64,000 nt of DNA, from positions 1-64,000 of the forward strand of contig NZ_JAEMEF010000013.1 of the NCBI RefSeq assembly GCF_016785945.1. Reading direction: 5' to 3'. A program made the translations under genes and the position numbers. The notes below the pieces were generated by a model. The model was given only the letters and a program-made list of their open reading frames with translations. It was not told the DNA's origin and ran no database searches. This document shows, piece after piece, positions 61,962 to 64,000 of this stretch; positions within the stretch are counted from its first letter, which is position 1, and every line of letters starts with the position of its first letter. This DNA comes from Olleya sediminilitoris. Lineage in GTDB: Bacteria; Bacteroidota; Bacteroidia; Flavobacteriales; Flavobacteriaceae.

Positions 61962-64000
61962 ATGAAGCATATAGCAGCTATTCTATTATTTTTCTTCGCT
62001 TTTTTAAGCGTTAATGCCCAAATAATAAAGCCAGTAAAGTGGAGTGGTACAGTTGATAAAATATCTGATACAGAGTACAATTTAGTCTATAAAGCAACAA
62101 TAGACGATCATTGGCATTTATACTCTCAGACTTTACCAGAAGGAGGTGCAATACCAACTGAGTTTTTCTATCAAGATGAAGCATTGAGCAATGATTTTGA
62201 GTTAATTGGTAAAGCTTCGGAAAGCGAAAGTATTACCAAGTTTGATAAAGTGTTTCAAATGGAGTTGTCCTATTTTGATAATTCGGCAACTTTTACTCAA
62301 AAAATAAAGCTTAAAAATCCAAATGTATCTCAAATTGAAGCCGAAATTAGTTTTCAAGCCTGTGATGATACTAAATGTATTTTTGAAAGCGAGATTGTTA
62401 CGTTTAAACTTAAACAAGAAAAAAAAAATAAAATTTTTGATCCAGTACAATGGACATCATCTGTTAAAAAACTAAATGACACAGATTATCAATTAGTTTA
62501 TACAGCTACTTTAGAAGATAAATGGCACATTTATTCTCAGAATAATACTGAGCCAATGGGTCCCATTCCAACAGAAATTACTTTTAAGGATAATGACAAT
62601 AAAGACTATCAATTAATAGGTGAATTAGAGGAGTCTAAAACAGTTACAAAATATGAAAATGCATTTGCAATGGATGTTACATATTTTGATGATAAAGCAG
62701 TGTTTACACAAAAAATTAAAGTTTTAAATCCTGCGCTTAAAAAAATTGAAGCCGAAGTCTTTTATCAAGCTTGTGATGACGAGAAATGTTTGGCGCCAAC
62801 GACTTTTGAGTTTGTAAACAATTTAGATGGTACAGAAGCAGCTATTGAAACATTAAATATTGATGCAACAGATTTAGAAAAATCTAAAGCTTTAAATTTA
62901 GGTGTTACAGGTTGGGATAAATACGAAAAAGAAGAAGTTAAAGAAAAAACTAACTTTGGGATATTTATACTTGGTTTTATTGGTGGATTAATTGCTTTAT
63001 TAACACCTTGCGTTTTCCCGATGATTCCTTTAACAGTGTCCTTTTTTACAAAAGGCGCAGAAAACACACAAAAAGGGTTAGCCAATGCTATAATATATGG
63101 TTTGTTTATATTGGTTATTTATGTGTTACTTTCGTTACCATTTCATTTTTTAGATTCATTAAATCCAGAAATTTTAAACACAATATCAACTAACGTTATA
63201 TTAAATATAATTTTCTTTTTGATTTTAGCGTTTTTTGCTTTTTCATTTTTTGGTTTTTATGAAATCACTCTGCCAGCATCTTGGGGGAATAAAATGGACG
63301 AAACATCATCTAGAGTTGGAGGTATTATAGGTATCTTTTTTATGGCTTTAACTTTAGCTATTGTGTCTTTTTCTTGTACAGGACCAATTTTAGGCTCATT
63401 GTTAGCAGGCTCTTTAACCAGTGATGGAGGAGCAATGCAATTAACAGCAGGAATGTCTGGATTTGGTTTGGCATTAGCATTACCATTTACCTTATTTGCA
63501 ATGTTTCCAAAATGGTTAAACTCGTTACCAAAATCTGGAGGTTGGTTAAATTCGGTTAAAGTTGTTTTAGGGTTTTTAGAATTAGGTATGGCATTTAAAT
63601 TTTTGTCCAATGCAGATTTAGTAAAACATTGGGGACTTTTAAAACGTGAAGTATTTATAGGAATCTGGATTATTATAGGGATTGGATTATTATTGTATTT
63701 ATTGGGTAAAATTAAGTTTCCGCATGATAGTCCTTTAAAAAAGTTAAGTTTTAGTCGTATATCTTTTGCAGTATTAGTAGGTGCATTTGTAGTGTATTTA
63801 ATTCCTGGTTTGACTAATACTAAATATGCTAATTTAAAGTTGTTAAGTGGTTTTCCGCCACCTTTACCATACAGTATTTATGAGAAAGATAGTGACTGTC
63901 CTTTAGGATTAAATTGTTATAAAGATATTGACGAAGGTATTACTGCTGCTAAGGCAGAAAACAAACCAATCATGTTAGATTTTACAGGTTGGGCTTGTGT
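61962..64000 (+). CDS. DsbD-type thiol:disulfide interchange protein (3'-incomplete) with duplicated N-domain
   Basis: The gene starts at an ATG directly after tilS (TAAATG) and runs off the right edge at 679 complete codons. A signal peptide (AFLSVNAQ) is followed by two tandem N-terminal DsbD-alpha-like domains (about 22-148 and 163-288), each with HxHxYSQ-like and FQAC/YQACDD..KC motifs. The polytopic core (about 325-620) has TPCVFPMIPLTV and SFSCTGPILG with the redox Cys pair. The C-terminal thioredoxin-like domain has just begun (GWACV). DsbD carries electrons from cytoplasmic thioredoxin to the periplasm. Confidence 0.9.
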   Translation, partial: MKHIAAILLFFFAFLSVNAQIIKPVKWSGTVDKISDTEYNLVYKATIDDHWHLYSQTLPEGGAIPTEFFYQDEALSNDFELIGKASESESITKFDKVFQMELSYFDNSATFTQKIKLKNPNVSQIEAEISFQACDDTKCIFESEIVTFKLKQEKKNKIFDPVQWTSSVKKLNDTDYQLVYTATLEDKWHIYSQNNTEPMGPIPTEITFKDNDNKDYQLIGELEESKTVTKYENAFAMDVTYFDDKAVFTQKIKVLNPALKKIEAEVFYQACDDEKCLAPTTFEFVNNLDGTEAAIETLNIDATDLEKSKALNLGVTGWDKYEKEEVKEKTNFGIFILGFIGGLIALLTPCVFPMIPLTVSFFTKGAENTQKGLANAIIYGLFILVIYVLLSLPFHFLDSLNPEILNTISTNVILNIIFFLILAFFAFSFFGFYEITLPASWGNKMDETSSRVGGIIGIFFMALTLAIVSFSCTGPILGSLLAGSLTSDGGAMQLTAGMSGFGLALALPFTLFAMFPKWLNSLPKSGGWLNSVKVVLGFLELGMAFKFLSNADLVKHWGLLKREVFIGIWIIIGIGLLLYLLGKIKFPHDSPLKKLSFSRISFAVLVGAFVVYLIPGLTNTKYANLKLLSGFPPPLPYSIYEKDSDCPLGLNCYKDIDEGITAAKAENKPIMLDFTGWAC

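Noticed and set aside
1-64000. tRNA, rRNA, tmRNA or transposase genes
   Set aside because: No acceptor-stem/TPsiC pairs, rRNA segments or DDE-type transposase motifs were noticed on either strand by eye.

Overview
The window is a low-GC chromosomal segment of a member of the Bacteroidota, almost certainly a marine Flavobacteriaceae. Support for this comes from TAnnTTTG-type promoters, a bacillithiol gene (bshA), LptD-like, DUF937-OmpA and NagZ-like GH3/beta-lactamase proteins, a CPBP protease, an NhaC antiporter, an SbtA-type bicarbonate permease and a Bacteroidota-style Hcp/TssD. The genus cannot be fixed from sequence alone; Olleya- or Lacinutrix-like is a guess. No rRNA, tRNA, CRISPR array, transposase or integrase was seen.

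Layout. 0-30 kb is mostly housekeeping: RidA and LptD-like genes face an amidase/MCE/Fe-S electron-transfer run (3.4-8.5 kb). Then come serB, a conserved protein, GH3-beta-lactamase and bshA. After these lie two envelope genes, a large FAD/Fe-S oxidoreductase, an LpxH-like hydrolase, aroC, a dicarboxylate symporter, a rhodanese-TerB fusion and mutS2 (without Smr). 30-45 kb is accessory. It holds small hypothetical genes, a lipoprotein broken by a one-base frameshift, a 5'-truncated gene, and an sbtA/LysR locus bracketed by two ~425-bp direct repeats that carry 11-bp iterons. Five same-strand cargo genes follow (37.5-44.9 kb), each with an imperfect palindromic element at its 3' end. This has the architecture of a cassette array, but no integrase is present in the window. 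The largest cargo is a PHP-domain/SMC-like ATPase (TrlF-like), a plausible defence protein.

45-52 kb returns to core functions: a peroxiredoxin-thioredoxin-DUF6952 operon, nhaC, a PLP-dependent sulfur amino-acid enzyme divergent from an Lrp/AsnC regulator, and lpd. 52.4-56.9 kb, fenced by two strong terminators, is an orphan type VI secretion module. It contains an Hcp (TssD) with a C-terminal extension, a candidate effector with an HSHGC motif, two overlapping paralogous exported proteins (candidate immunity proteins), a lipoprotein and a small exported protein. The window closes with a DEAD-box helicase, an aldose-epimerase-like protein, pabB, tilS and the start of a dsbD whose N-terminal domain is duplicated.

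The items most worth a second look are the cassette-like array with its 3' palindromes, the orphan Hcp-effector-immunity module, the direct repeats around sbtA, and a GC-rich 15-17 bp motif (TTTCCGCGAAAGCGA and variants) scattered in genes and leaders.
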